Shown one piece after another: positions 22,450 to 33,320 of a stretch of 64,000 bases of DNA. The notes beneath the pieces were generated by a model. It worked only from the letters and a program-made list of their open reading frames with translations, was not told where the DNA came from and did no database searches. Source of the DNA: Chamaecrista fasciculata (lineage: Eukaryota; Streptophyta; Magnoliopsida; Fabales; Fabaceae); assembly GCA_003254925.1 (NCBI GenBank), contig QANZ01029243.1, positions 94,236-158,235 on the forward strand, given 5' to 3'. The translations under genes and the position numbers were made by a program. The number at the start of each line of letters is the position of its first letter. Positions within the stretch are counted from its first letter, which is position 1.

Positions 22450-22865
22450 GGCTAAAATGTACTTTTTGTCTCAATTTGGTCCCATAATTTTTTTTTTTGC
22501 ACTTTTAGTCTCATATCTTTTGTTCAAGTTGCAGATTTGGTCTCGCTTCACACTTGTGGTCCCATATCTTTGGGTTGCATAATTGGTCATATATCTTTTG
22601 ATCAACTTGCAGAATTGATCATATATCTTTGGGTTAGGTGTAGAATTGGTCTCATAACTTTAGATCAGGTGAGACTGACGGTGAAACTTTTTACAAAGAT
22701 ATGAGACCAGTTCTGTAACCTGACAAAAAAATATGAGACCAAAAGTGATACGAGACCAAATCTGTAACTTTTTGAAAATTTATGGGACAAAAATTGTAAC
22801 AAAAAAATTATGGGACTAAATTGAGACTTGAGCAAAAGTTAAAGGACCAAAAGTGAAGTTCAGCC
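22450..22865. mobile_element. MULE-like MITE, 416 bp
   Basis: It starts GGCTAAAATGTACTTTTTGTC and ends, on the other strand, GGCTGAACTTCACTTTTGGTC. The arms continue with repeated blocks of the type TTTGGTCCCATAATTTTTTT and AGATATGAGACCA in inverted orientation across the whole element. A perfect 9-bp duplication TAAAATAAA flanks it at 22441-22449 and 22866-22874. It is non-coding. Confidence 0.75.
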
Positions 22866-23020
22866 TAAAATAAAATAAAAAGAGGCTGCTATGTTTGACG
22901 TTTAGTAGTTTAGTTAATAGATGGGCGTTGTCAGAATTGCAAAATCTCGTCGCGTTGAATTTTAAAAGCATTCAAGAGAGGCAACCCAATACGTGGACTG
23001 ATTGATGGACCCTTTGGTGA

Positions 23021-23028
23021 TATAAATA
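23021..23028 (+). promoter_or_regulatory. TATA box of the GIP2-like gene
   Basis: TATAAATA lies 63 bp before the start codon at 23084. This predicts a short leader of about 30 bp. Confidence 0.7.
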
Positions 23029-23083
23029 TGAAGAAGCCTCGACTTCTCCAGTCTCCACCATCACAAATCACAATTCAGTCCTC

Positions 23084-24409
23084 ATGGCTTCCATCTTTCA
23101 ATTACCTTATTATCTCCTCCCTGTCTTGGTTGTTTTGTTGATTTCTGCTCCTTCTTCTTGTTTTGCTGAATCATCTTTCAGACCCAAAGCCTTGGTGGCT
23201 GGCGTGACTAAAGATGCGTCGACCCTCCAATACCTGACTGAAATCAGGCAAAGAACCCCACTGGTTCCTCTGAAACTGGTGCTCGATGTGGGCGGCCAAT
23301 TCCTTTGGGTGGATTGCGATCAGAACTACTCCTCCTCCACGTACCGCCCTGCACGGTGCCACTCCGCCCAATGCTCCCTCGCCGGAGCCAGCAGTTGCGG
23401 CGACTGCTTCTCCCCTCCTCGGCCCGGCTGCAACAACAACACCTGCGGCCTCCTCCCCGATAACACCGTCACCCACACCGCCACCTCTGGCGAACTCGCC
23501 CAAGACGTGGTTTCCATCCAGTCCACCAACGGCTTCAACCCCGGCAAAAACGTCACCGTTTCACGCTTCCTCTTCACATGTGCCCCTACTTTCTTACTCA
23601 ACGGCCTCGCAAGTGGAGTCTCCGGCATGGCTGGTCTGGGCCGAACCAAAATCGCCTTGCCCACTCAATTCTCCTCTGCTTTTAGCTTCCACAGGAAATT
23701 CGCCATTTGCCTCGCATCCTCAAAGGGCGTAGTTTTCTTCGGAGACGGCCCTTACGTTTTCCTCCCAAATGTGAATGCTTCTGAATTGCTAACTTTCACG
23801 CCTTTGTTGATCAACCCTGTGAGCACAGCTTCGGCTTACTCCCAGGGAGACGCTTCCTCTGAGTACTTCATTGGAGTCAAATCCATCCGAATCGACGACA
23901 CATTAGTGTCACTCAACACAAGCTTGCTGTCCATAAACGAGCAAGGGTACGGTGGGACTAAGATTAGTACGGTGAACCCGTACACAGTGTTGGAGTCGTC
24001 GATCTACAAGGCAGTGACGGAGGCTTTCATTAAGGCGTCGGAGAGTAGGAACATAAGCAGAGTGAGTGGTGTGGCTCCGTTTGAAGTGTGTTTCAGCAGG
24101 GACAACGTGGGGAGCACGCGGTTGGGTTGGGCGGTGCCTACCATTGAGCTTGTGCTTCAGAATGAGAATGTGATTTGGAGGATATTCGGAGCCAATTCCA
24201 TAGTGGATGTCACTGATAATGTGCTGTGTTTGGGGATAGTGAATGGAGGTGACATTGACAAGGCAAGGACTTCCATTGTCATAGGAGGCTATCAACTGGA
24301 AAACAATCTCTTGCAGTTTGATCTGGCGGATTCCAGATTGGGATTCTCCTCTTTGCTCTACGGAAGGCAAACCACTTGTGCCAACTTCAACTTCACTTCC
24401 ACTGCTTGA
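23084..24409 (+). CDS. GIP2/EDGP-like (basic 7S globulin-type) protease-fold protein, 441 aa
   Basis: An intronless 441-residue protein with a signal peptide (about residues 1-28, ending SSCFAE). The A1 aspartic-protease fold of the EDGP / basic 7S globulin / TAXI family follows. About 12 cysteines are present in the mature part, including a cluster at 92-121 and VDCD at 77-79. The first active-site triplet DTG is DVG (D68) and the second DTG/DSG position reads NPY (about 298-300), so catalysis is not expected. This loss is typical of members that act as glucanase or xylanase inhibitors or as apoplastic binding proteins. Several NxS/T sites fit secretion. The start is backed by a TATA box 63 bp upstream. 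The coding region is GC-rich compared with its flanks, which opens spurious antisense frames. Confidence 0.93.
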   Translation: MASIFQLPYYLLPVLVVLLISAPSSCFAESSFRPKALVAGVTKDASTLQYLTEIRQRTPLVPLKLVLDVGGQFLWVDCDQNYSSSTYRPARCHSAQCSLAGASSCGDCFSPPRPGCNNNTCGLLPDNTVTHTATSGELAQDVVSIQSTNGFNPGKNVTVSRFLFTCAPTFLLNGLASGVSGMAGLGRTKIALPTQFSSAFSFHRKFAICLASSKGVVFFGDGPYVFLPNVNASELLTFTPLLINPVSTASAYSQGDASSEYFIGVKSIRIDDTLVSLNTSLLSINEQGYGGTKISTVNPYTVLESSIYKAVTEAFIKASESRNISRVSGVAPFEVCFSRDNVGSTRLGWAVPTIELVLQNENVIWRIFGANSIVDVTDNVLCLGIVNGGDIDKARTSIVIGGYQLENNLLQFDLADSRLGFSSLLYGRQTTCANFNFTSTA

Positions 24410-25380
24410 ACTCTCTCTATGTCGAGTTCCAGAGCCACTTGGAGTATATTATGGACAACTACTCTTTGCTCTCTTTATCTATCATTTTCCTTTCTTGTTG
24501 TTTCACCTCGTTTTTAAAATACAATTTCATATATTCATTTGTAATAATTAAATCATAATATCGTATTGTCTCAAGTTAACGAAATCCATTTATTTGTTGA
24601 ATCTCAATTTCTTTCCTTCTTCTGCTTAACGTTATCTACTGATCTCATTATTTAAAGGTTGATCAAATAAACTCTAGAAACCCTTAAAATGTAAAAATTG
24701 ACTTTTATAGTACAAACCAAGTGATAATAGCAATTGTAATACCAGGCCAAAAAAAAAAAGCAATTGTAATAAGATTATAGTATCTTGCACGGCATTTTAA
24801 TGTTTTATTTTCCAGTTCTTACTTTAACTTTTAATATAAAAGAGAAGACTTCATTAATCATAGTTCACAGATCATAATTGGAATTAGGAAGGAAAACGGT
24901 GTTTATTTTGTCATTAAAATTTATATTAATTTTTTTTTAAAAAAATTAATTTTATCTAATGAATTAATGAAAAGTTTTACATGATATATGACATATAATA
25001 TGAAATAAAATATTAATCAATTTATATTAAAAATTAAAAATTTTTCTTATTAAATAAATTTAAAAAAATTAATTAAAATAAAAAAGTAATAATACACAAT
25101 TTTTTTTAAGAATAAAATCCAAAATAAATTAAAATTTTAAAAAGCAAAAAATATTTATGTCGAATTTGGGAACTATTTCATACGGCAAGGGGAAAACCGG
25201 AAAAGAAAACAGTAATCTAACGCGGTCGTTTCGTTCAATCTGCCCAAACCCTTCAAAATAATCCCGCGTTCCGCAAGCTGCGAGCGTGAGATCCCATCTC
25301 CCGCTTCTGTGTGCTGAAGTTCTTCTTCTTCTTCTTCTTCTTCTTCTTCTTCTTCGTTGAGTTGCCACTTGCCAGACACC
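24410..25380. other. 3' flank, AT-rich spacer and SmD1 leader
   Basis: A very AT-rich stretch at about 24930-25150 has no genes. A (TTC)n microsatellite at about 25318-25354 lies in the probable 5' leader of SmD1, and frames through it are artefacts. Confidence 0.55.
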
Positions 25381-27699
25381 ATGAAGCTCGTGAGGTGTCT
25401 TTCTGTGTTTCTAATGATCCTAATCTTTCTTCTATTTGTCTATTTCTTTTTCCATTAGAAGCTAACCACTTTATTTTCAATACGAGCAGGTTCTTGATGA
25501 AATTAAACAATGAAACTGTATCAATCGAGCTCAAGAACGGGACTCTTGTTCATGGAACTATCACAGGTTTCTTCTTTTTACTCTTTCTCTGTCGCTATTT
25601 TTACCTCCTTCTCTAATTCTTGACCCTACCTTTTACGGAAGGTTTTTCTTAAACCCTAGGACATTATGCTTAGCGTCTTTGTTACAACTGGAGGCTGCAA
25701 TTGTTTATAATAAAAATTGATGATGACATATTGCAGGATTCTGGGGTTTGACATTTAATAACTATAGTGCCATCTTTTCCGGACTGGCAACCTCTATACC
25801 ACACTCAAAATTTAAAGTATTATTTACTTATTTATCCTTGAAATCTCAACAATTCTCATGACTTGAAAGTGTAAAGAATTGGATTGGATTTTGGAATCTG
25901 AATATATGCAGAAACGGGGAAGCAATTAAGTTACTTGATATCAGATAGACACTGATGGGCTATGTAACCAATAAATTATACTGATGTTATTGTTTATAGG
26001 TGGATAAACCAATAACTCCATTGAATTGTGTTTTACAGAGGAAGTACATGTGAGGTGATATGTGACTCTCACCTTTGTTCTTCCTCTTAATTAACTGACC
26101 ATATAATTTTACCAGCAATTTAAGATACATGGAATAGAATTCTAATTCTGTGAAGTATAAGGATTCTACTGAAACTTTGTGGGATTTCAATTTATCAGAA
26201 TGATATTGAAGTTCGTCTATGTGAAATGTGATATGTAGTGATTGTATTGTTAATTGAGGCACGTTTAATGTAATTATGACTAATATTTGAGGTGCTAAGA
26301 ATTGTCTTTAACTTAATATATACCTTTATGCATATTTGCAGCTTCCTTGAAAATTGTTGTGTTGGGTATTAGACTTCTTTTTATCCTTCTAACACATGTA
26401 TGTAAGAAGGACTTTCTGAAATATGCATGTTAGGTTAGAACATAATCAATGTGATCAGGAATTCTTCTTTTTTACGTGTTGTAGAAAAAGATATTACTTA
26501 GCAAGAAGTTTGGTTGAACTGATTTAGTATAAGTTCCTACCTCTTGTCTACTTATCATTTGTTCTGGATATAATTGGCTAGGTGTCCTCTGGCTAGTTTT
26601 TGGCATAGATCGATAATGTCTGAAGTAACCACTCTTGATATATGTTGATCTATGTTTGGGAGTTTGGGTGGAATGGAATGAATAGATATGTTGTTTGGGA
26701 ATTTTAATGAGGAAAGGAATGGATACATGTATAAATGAGTCGACTCCATCCTTGGGACCCCAAATTGAGGTGCCAAAAAATTGAGCTTTTGGATAGACAA
26801 GGAGGGCTTGGGTATCCCTCCTTGTCCATTGCACTCCATCCTAATTAAAACATCCAAACACAAATTTTATGTGTTTTGTCCCTTTCACTCCATTCAATTC
26901 CCTCCCTAGCACTTCTTCCAAACACACCATATTTTTGGTGGAATAGAGGTTATGCAATCATTTTTTATGTGGCGTACAGCTCGACCAACCCTTTTGAGGA
27001 GATGATTTATCCTTATTGGTAGAGGCCCCTAGCTGGAACAAGTAGACTTATAATTGTTTTAGGGCTAAAACTCCCACATTTCTATCTTTTTTACTTGGAA
27101 TCCTGTTCTCCAAACCTTCTGTTCTGATTAAACACCCTGCCTCCCGTTGTGGAATTTACTTGGAATCTTTTTCTTTTATTTTTTTTAATTAATTTGTAGA
27201 AAGTGGGAATTTTTTTATTTTGAGATATGCTCTTGATACTGTCCTACTAAGAGCTTGAGCTAGTGTGTGTATTCTGTATGCTGTAGCTAACTACCTGATC
27301 GACTTCTTGCTCTACGGCAGGTGTGGACATTAGTATGAATACACATTTAAAAACAGTCAAATTAACACTGAAGGGGAAAAACCCAGTGACTGTAGATCAT
27401 CTAAGTGTGAGAGGTAGCAATATCCGATACTATATTCTTCCTGACAGCCTGAATCTTGAGATTTTGCTTGTTGAAGAGGCACCTAGGGTGAAACCCAAGA
27501 AACCAACCGCTGGTACTGTGATTATTTTACTACAAATGTACAATATGTTTAATTCAGAGAGAATGATGTTTTCAGTTCCCACTAGCTGTTATCTACTGAA
27601 TTATGGTTTTCAAATGCATTGATTTTATTTCCAGGGAAGCCATTGGGGCGTGGGCGTGGCCGAGGACGTGGACGCGGACGTGGTGGACGTGGCCGTTGA
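25381..27699 (+). CDS. SMD1: Small nuclear ribonucleoprotein SmD1, four exons, 115 aa
   Basis: The exons are 25381-25394, 25490-25566, 27321-27512 and 27635-27699, with consistent GT-AG junctions and phases. The product starts [19 protein letters not shown], carries Sm motif 1 ([16 protein letters not shown] region) and Sm motif 2 ([15 protein letters not shown]), and ends in a GRGRGRGR tail. It has 115 residues, close to SmD1 of other plants. SmD1 is a core subunit of the heptameric Sm ring on U1, U2, U4 and U5 snRNAs and acts in the nucleus in pre-mRNA splicing; the RG tail is the usual site of arginine methylation. The first exon ends after only 14 coding bases. Intron 2 is 1.75 kb long and contains a MITE-like insertion. 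Confidence 0.95.
26650..26935. mobile_element. MITE-like insertion in SmD1 intron 2
   Basis: The ends carry GTTTGGGAGTTTGGG at the left and, read in reverse, GGTGTGTTTGGAAGAAG at the right. Near the centre an 11-bp perfect inverted pair GACAAGGAGGG / CCCTCCTTGTC (26796-26806 and 26816-26826) marks the fold axis. It is non-coding. Class and exact ends are uncertain because no target duplication was found. Confidence 0.45.
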
Positions 27700-28716
27700 G
27701 TTGTACATTCACAACTTTTATGTCTTGTGGTTGTCAATCTATGCTATAGGTAGAATTTGCGGCCGGTTTTTTAGTGACAAACGGAGTGCTGATTGCTCAT
27801 TTTCAGTCTCTCAAGCTTGCTATTATTTTCTTTGAAGTGCTTTCAAGTTCAAATGTGTAAGTTGACCTTCAACTAATGAGTAAATTGAGAACCTATAAGA
27901 GTAATCAAGGATCTCTATCAAGTGTGTATAATAAGTAGACATTTGTATGATGTGGTTATCATCTACGTTAGGTGTTAACTCTTGATATTTGATAAAAAGA
28001 AATTCCTATGCCATTATGCAAGGACACAGTGGGATATCATAAATCCATAATTCATGGTTAGATTGAAAGGTGCTGCCCTTCGAGTTGATAGAAGAATCTA
28101 AACATTTAGAAATGAATGGCATTATGGCAACACCCAGCGAGTCCAGATAACGTTTGAATAAAATGGTTACTTAAAATCTTTTAACATATATTATTGATTT
28201 ATGTTTTTGCTATGGGTAGATTTATGAATCTGTCATTTGTATTGTAAAGGTAGAGCCACGAGGATGTGCCTAAAGGTTTGGGTTCATCAACCCATCCTCA
28301 TTATTTGGCATTTGGTAAGGTGATTTCACCATTAACTCTTTTGCATATGTTACGGTTCATTCTCCTATTGGGTCTGTCTTAGAATAATTTTTTTCTTTTG
28401 TTATCTCTGTATTTTCAATGGCATAAAAAAAAACTAAGACAACTAAAAGTATTGGAACTAAATTGATATTAATTATGAGTCTTGTTCGTATTTTATTTTA
28501 TGAATGAAATTAGAGTGTTTAATTTTTAGTTAAAACGTAATAAAATATTATGTTACAAAATTTTTTAAAAAAAGGTTTAATCTGGAAGTACTTGAAGAGT
28601 GAAAACGGTGCGTTAATTGAGGGGGGAATGAGATTGAGAATTGAGAATTGAGAGCGGAGCGGTAAAAGAAATTAAAGAAAGAGAAGAGGAAGAGGAAGAA
28701 GAAAGCGATCAAGATT
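27700..28716. other. SmD1 3' flank and OEP7 upstream region
   Basis: No gene is recognised. The last 100 bp, rich in GAGAAGAGGAAGAGG, are probably the OEP7 leader. Confidence 0.5.
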
Positions 28717-28959
28717 ATGGGAAAGAGATCAGGGACAATGGAAGCGGTGGTGGTGATGGGAGCCCTAGCATGTGCGTGGCTTGCCATTGAGCTCGCTTTC
28801 AAGCCCTTCCTCGATAAGTCTCGGGATTCTATCCAAAAATCCGATCCCAATCGCGACCCCGACGACGACGACATTCCTCATTCTAAGGATCCCTCTTCTC
28901 CAACTACCCGTAAGTCCTCAATACTCACTCTTGATGCCGCTTATTTATCTCTTGTCTAA
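28717..28959 (+). CDS. OEP7: Chloroplast outer envelope membrane protein 7-like (OEP7)
   Basis: The frame encodes 80 residues starting MGKRSGTMEAVVVMGALA. The first 50 residues match the OEP7/OEP14 family: a short basic N-terminus, one membrane segment (about residues 9-26), then KPFLDKSRDSIQKSDP and an acidic NRDPDDDD region. These proteins insert directly into the chloroplast outer envelope with no cleaved transit peptide; the membrane span and the positive residues after it act as the targeting signal. Known members have about 64 residues. A strong donor (C|GTAAGT at 28909/28910) falls after 64 codons, so the real end may be spliced and the last 16 residues here may be intron read-through. 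The identification is firm and the C-terminus is not. Confidence 0.8.
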   Translation: MGKRSGTMEAVVVMGALACAWLAIELAFKPFLDKSRDSIQKSDPNRDPDDDDIPHSKDPSSPTTRKSSILTLDAAYLSLV

Positions 28960-29855
28960 TGACATTTCTCAATAATTTCATCTTTCCTCAACACATAGCT
29001 TTTTTATGCATTTTCTCATTCATACTTTCATACATTTGTTCGTCACCATTTCTATCTGTAACCGTCTTCCCCCTTTCTGTAACTATTCAACTCCTTCATC
29101 TCGTCTTGTTCCTTTCTTTTCTTTTCTTTTTTTCGACATATATATTTCAACCAGAAACTCATGAATATTATGTTAATGAATTTATAGGTATTTATCGTGT
29201 ATTTCAAGATGGCATAAAATGGGAATATCAAGCATATATTGTTCCAATTAAACTAGGGTCAGTTTTGAAAACATAAAGGTTGAACTACTATTCTAGTTAT
29301 GGAAAGGAAGGTGGTTATTTAAAAATTTTAACTTATTTTTTCTAAGTTGAGTCAAGAGATGATTGAATTAAATGAGGACATTCTTGACGATCTGAAATGT
29401 AGATAGGAAGATGGTAGCTGCGGGGGAGTTTGTTCACTGTTCACTGTTCACTGTTCACCCCTAGAAGTTCAATGGTCAACCATTATCTACTTCGAAGTTG
29501 TATACCTTAATTTTGCAACCCAAAAATTGGTTTCTTCTATAGAGATCTCTAGATTTATATTATTACATTAAAATATGTATAACATGTATTTTTCATAATT
29601 ATATGAACATTTTTAAATACATAGACTTGGTTCATTAAGCAATCTTAAATCTTGAAATACCAATCCAATCTTTTGACTTATAAAATAGGATATCTGTATT
29701 AATTAATTTTTATACAAGTTACTTTCACAGGATTTGGACTTCAGATCAGTAAGTTAGAATATTTAATCTGGTATATATATATATATATCAAAATCATTAT
29801 ATTATTGCTATCATATGGGTTTAGCTGGAACTGAAGTAGGAATACGTTAATTGAA
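28960..29855. other. Spacer or intron downstream of OEP7
   Basis: This is AT-rich DNA with short repeats (TTCACTGTTCACTGTTCAC near 29436). It holds no clear coding region. If OEP7 is spliced at 28909 this would be its intron. Confidence 0.4.
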
Positions 29856-30020
29856 ATGTCATTTTCTGCAAGGTTGAAGCCTAAAGGAGAGACACAAGTC
29901 CTCCATTGGGGGGCCCTGAGGAAGGCAGATGATGGCAACGTGTCTGAGTCGGGTGGGCTGGTTGTACCAGCAAATATCGAACGTAGCCACCTCAAGCTCA
30001 GCAGAGGAACATCCAAATAG
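29856..30020 (+). CDS. Unassigned small open frame or exon, 54 codons
   Basis: A frame starting MSFSARLKPKGETQVLHW and ending IERSHLKLSRGTSK is GC-richer than its surroundings and has balanced codon use. The opposite strand is also open across the same interval, so the strand is not certain. It could be a downstream exon of the OEP7 transcript: acceptors at 29886 and 29889 would keep phase with the donor at 28909, though neither has a good pyrimidine tract. It could also be a stand-alone small gene or a remnant. I do not recognise the sequence. Confidence 0.3.
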   Translation: MSFSARLKPKGETQVLHWGALRKADDGNVSESGGLVVPANIERSHLKLSRGTSK

Positions 30021-31990
30021 TCAACTAGACTAGATCTCATTTCATTTTCTAGAGCCTTTCCGTAGGTAACCTGTTTACTGCTCACGTTCTTTTCTTTCAA
30101 ATAAGATCAACCATAAATTTCAAATTATTTGATTTAGTAATTAAAGACGTGTACTTTTTGTTTTGACTACCTAAGTTAGATCTTTGAATTATAGTTTTAG
30201 AAAATTTGGTCTGTTAAATTTGGGGGCTGATATGAGAATTCTGATATAGGTAATATAGTCTTAGTTGACTTGTAAGTTTATAACATATCTTACCCTGAAA
30301 GTAGCTTGATCCTGATTTTTTTTTCATGATATATGATGAGCAAACTTTGGTTAAAGAATCAAGTCATGCAAATTTGAATTTGTTTCGTCGGTGGGATCTT
30401 ATAATCTTGGTGTCATTTTATCGCGGATTAAATTTTTGGTTTTATATTATACTAAAGCTTACTGAATTTGAATTGAAGTATTGTTTTAGAGTCTTGGGTT
30501 CTGACGGTGATATTGATTGGAGGTTTGGTTTGTCATAAATATGATTACAGTCACAGTTATTGACAGCTATAGAGCACTTGCTACCTTCCTTGTTATGATT
30601 CCTTTATTCAATTGCTTTTTAGCATTCCACACTCTTTGTGTATTTTGTAATCTCCGATTTTTCCTTATAGCGTCCTCAGATTTTGTCTCTCAACTGTCCC
30701 TTTTGTTTGAATATTTTAAGATTTAAGTGAATTTCATGGTTTCGCTGTAATAATTTTTTAAAAAGTTTGTTTGATCCAGTAATGCTAAATTGGTGGGTAC
30801 ATGGGATCTGTAGGGAAGAATGAACAAATAGAAATATACAAATTTATTTGAGTAGTAAAGTTGTTTTAAATAATGGAGAGAAATAGCATGGGTTTCTATT
30901 TTATATTTATTTCTGTTCTTACTATGAGTATATTATATTATCTAGTAATGAATTTAGATTCAGACACACAATGGACGGAAATAAGAGTAATAATTGAATA
31001 ATGCTAATAGAAAATAAATTAATAAATTATATTCAAAGCATTACATAGTCCAATTTACAATGTCCTTTAGTGCTCTAAATTGACTACTTGACTCTATCCC
31101 AAGGTCATTTTAGATGTTATCTCTTCAGTCTTAAAAGAAAAAAAAATGGTTTTATTGTAAGAAAATCTGAAAGAGCTTATTTTTTCTCCTCTCATCGAAA
31201 AAAAAATGTTTAATATGTATTGGTTTTTTTTTTCATAAGAAAAATATGTATTAGAGTTTTTGTTGTTTTTTAGCTGTTGCCTTTTTTGCCTATTTAACTA
31301 CAAAAAACCCAAAATTTTGAGGATGGTCCTACCGCTCGGCAATTTGCCCCTGCCTTCAATTCCATATAACTATGTCGCTTTGCAGTAGAATTGATGTAGT
31401 GAAATGAAGACTGAAGAGGCATGAATATTTTTTAAATATCATTTTAATTGGAAAAAATATTTATGAGACTAATCTCTTAATGAGTTAAATTGAGATAATA
31501 GTAAGATTTTAGGAGTTAATCAATTAAATTAAAGTTATTAATGATATTGTCTTTAAAGAATTATTTTATTTTTAATTTACTCTTCCATAAAACTTTGTTT
31601 CAAAATAATCTTTTCAAGAAACATATGTGGCTCTTCAGAATCCTACTGTAAGTAATACAAAAGACTTTCGTCTTGGAGTTAAATACACTTTGACAAGTCT
31701 ATGTTATTATTTATTAGTTACGTGAGATCTCATTTTACTCAGCGTTGAAACCATTTTGGTTGAAAAACAAAATTATTAATTTGTTTTAAATAGTTTTCCT
31801 GCCAGAAAGAAATTAAATATAACTTTTGTATATTTATCAATTTTTCTATATGCTTTGATCGATCATAAAAAAAAAAGGCTTTAATATTGAAAAAAAGTTT
31901 CCGAAGAATCTATAAAACGTGAGATTACAGGTGTTTCTTTGGGTGAGAATGAGATGATATGAAGTGGCAAATTTCGTGTGGTGAATAGTG
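30021..31990. other. Intergenic spacer
   Basis: About 2 kb of AT-rich sequence with no recognisable gene. Near 31927-31965 there is a reverse-complement relative of the ATCTCATCTCAT / CACCCAAAC motif pair found at 1-360. Confidence 0.5.
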
Positions 31991-33106
31991 ATATATATAG
32001 AGAGAGAGAGAGAAAGTTGTGAGTTGAGGAGGGCGTTGAGCTCAAAGGCGGAGTAGGGTATTTTTCATTATGTCTCTATGACGATGAAGATTGAAGGGTC
32101 ACGACAAGACATTCACAGCTCGTAGGATACAACTTCCTTCCTAAAAGTCTAAAAGCAATGGAGTCTGACCCTTAAACCCCTCTCTCCCCATTTTCGTCTT
32201 CTTTCCTCAAACTCTAATTCTTCTTCTTTCTGCGAACTCTGTTTCTTCCAAAACTTCTATTTTCCCCTCACTCTGTTTCCGCTTCCTCATGGTGTCGATC
32301 GATTATCATGTCTAATATTTGAGGTGATTCCTTCCTCTCTTTCTCCTTAATTTCATGGCGTCTCTCTGCTATTTTTCTTTTGGAGAGGTCTATGTTTGTT
32401 TTCCGTGTATTTACGGTATTTCTTGAGTTGTGTATTGTCTTCGGTATTCTTTGGATGCCAGTTTCTAATTTTGCCATTAAACTCCGACATTCTACTATAA
32501 TATCGTGACCCTTTGCTAATTATATGTAGTGTTAATACTGATAAAAGGCACATACACAGATACACTAGTTATACTTATATACTTTTGCTATCGGAGACTT
32601 TTGGACTTCGCAAGCTCGAGCTTTTTGAGCAAGGTCCCCCCTCTTAACATAGTCGATTTTTTGGTGGTTGTATTCGGTTGATGTTATCAGAGGATAAAAC
32701 TTAAGTATATAGTTCTCTTCTACGGCCTTATAACTGAATTGTTTTACATGTTATGTATATTTTGAGAAGTAAACTTATAAAATTTGAGTCTTGTCCTCTT
32801 TCATATGGATTTTTTTTAATGAAATTTGCATAACTGAATGATGTGTTCATTATGCATATTTGTAATTTGTTGCATGTGCATAGAATTCTCATACTTCTGA
32901 AATTCTCATTGTGCACAATCCGTCTTCAGGATGTTTGAGTCCTTACATGATTCTAACTAATGGGATGAAGCTTTATTATTAATCATTTATTAGTTTTTTT
33001 TTTTGCCTCAATCATTTATTAGTAATATTGTTATAACAATATATGCAATTTCTAATATTCAGTAAGGAAAAGATTTTATCCCGGAGAGGAAGGAGATAGG
33101 TATTAT

Positions 33107-33204
33107 GGCTACATTTATTGGAAAAAAATTAACATGGATCCTCTGCCGTACTGCTGGCTACATTTATTGGAAAAAAATTAACATGGATCCTCTGCCGTAC
33201 TGCA
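33107..33204. repeat. 49-bp tandem duplication
   Basis: The unit, beginning GGCTACATTTATTGG and ending GCCGTACTGC, occurs at 33107-33155 and again from 33156. The second copy runs into the left arm of the foldback. The first copy therefore duplicates the flank plus the outer 18 bases of the arm. Confidence 0.85.
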
Positions 33205-33320
33205 GAAGGTGCAGTGCGGCGAGGACCAATAGAAGCGCTCCACGTGTACACCATTGTACACATGGCGTGCTCCCATTGGTCCTCGTCGCATTGCAGAAGG
33301 TGCAGTACGGCAGAGGATCC
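33185..33320. repeat. 136-bp near-perfect foldback (inverted repeat)
   Basis: The outer arms GGATCCTCTGCCGTACTGCA (33185-33204) and its exact complement (33301-33320) pair over 20 bp. After a 5-base GAAGG interruption present in the same orientation in both arms, pairing resumes over about 40 bp (TGCAGTGCGGCGAGGACCAAT against its partner with 2 mismatches, then a looser stretch), leaving only a tiny loop at ACCATT. It is GC-rich in an AT-rich intron. No target duplication is visible. It is probably a foldback transposon or MITE, and if transcribed it would form a long hairpin RNA. Confidence 0.8.

Noticed and set aside
25129-25534. Poly-Arg, poly-Glu and poly-Lys frames before SmD1
   Set aside because: They are translations of the (TTC)n microsatellite.
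29741-30100. 119-codon minus frame opposite the frame at 29856
   Set aside because: Its N- and C-terminal parts are low complexity and run into TA repeats; neither strand has a recognised match, so only the plus frame was listed, with low confidence.
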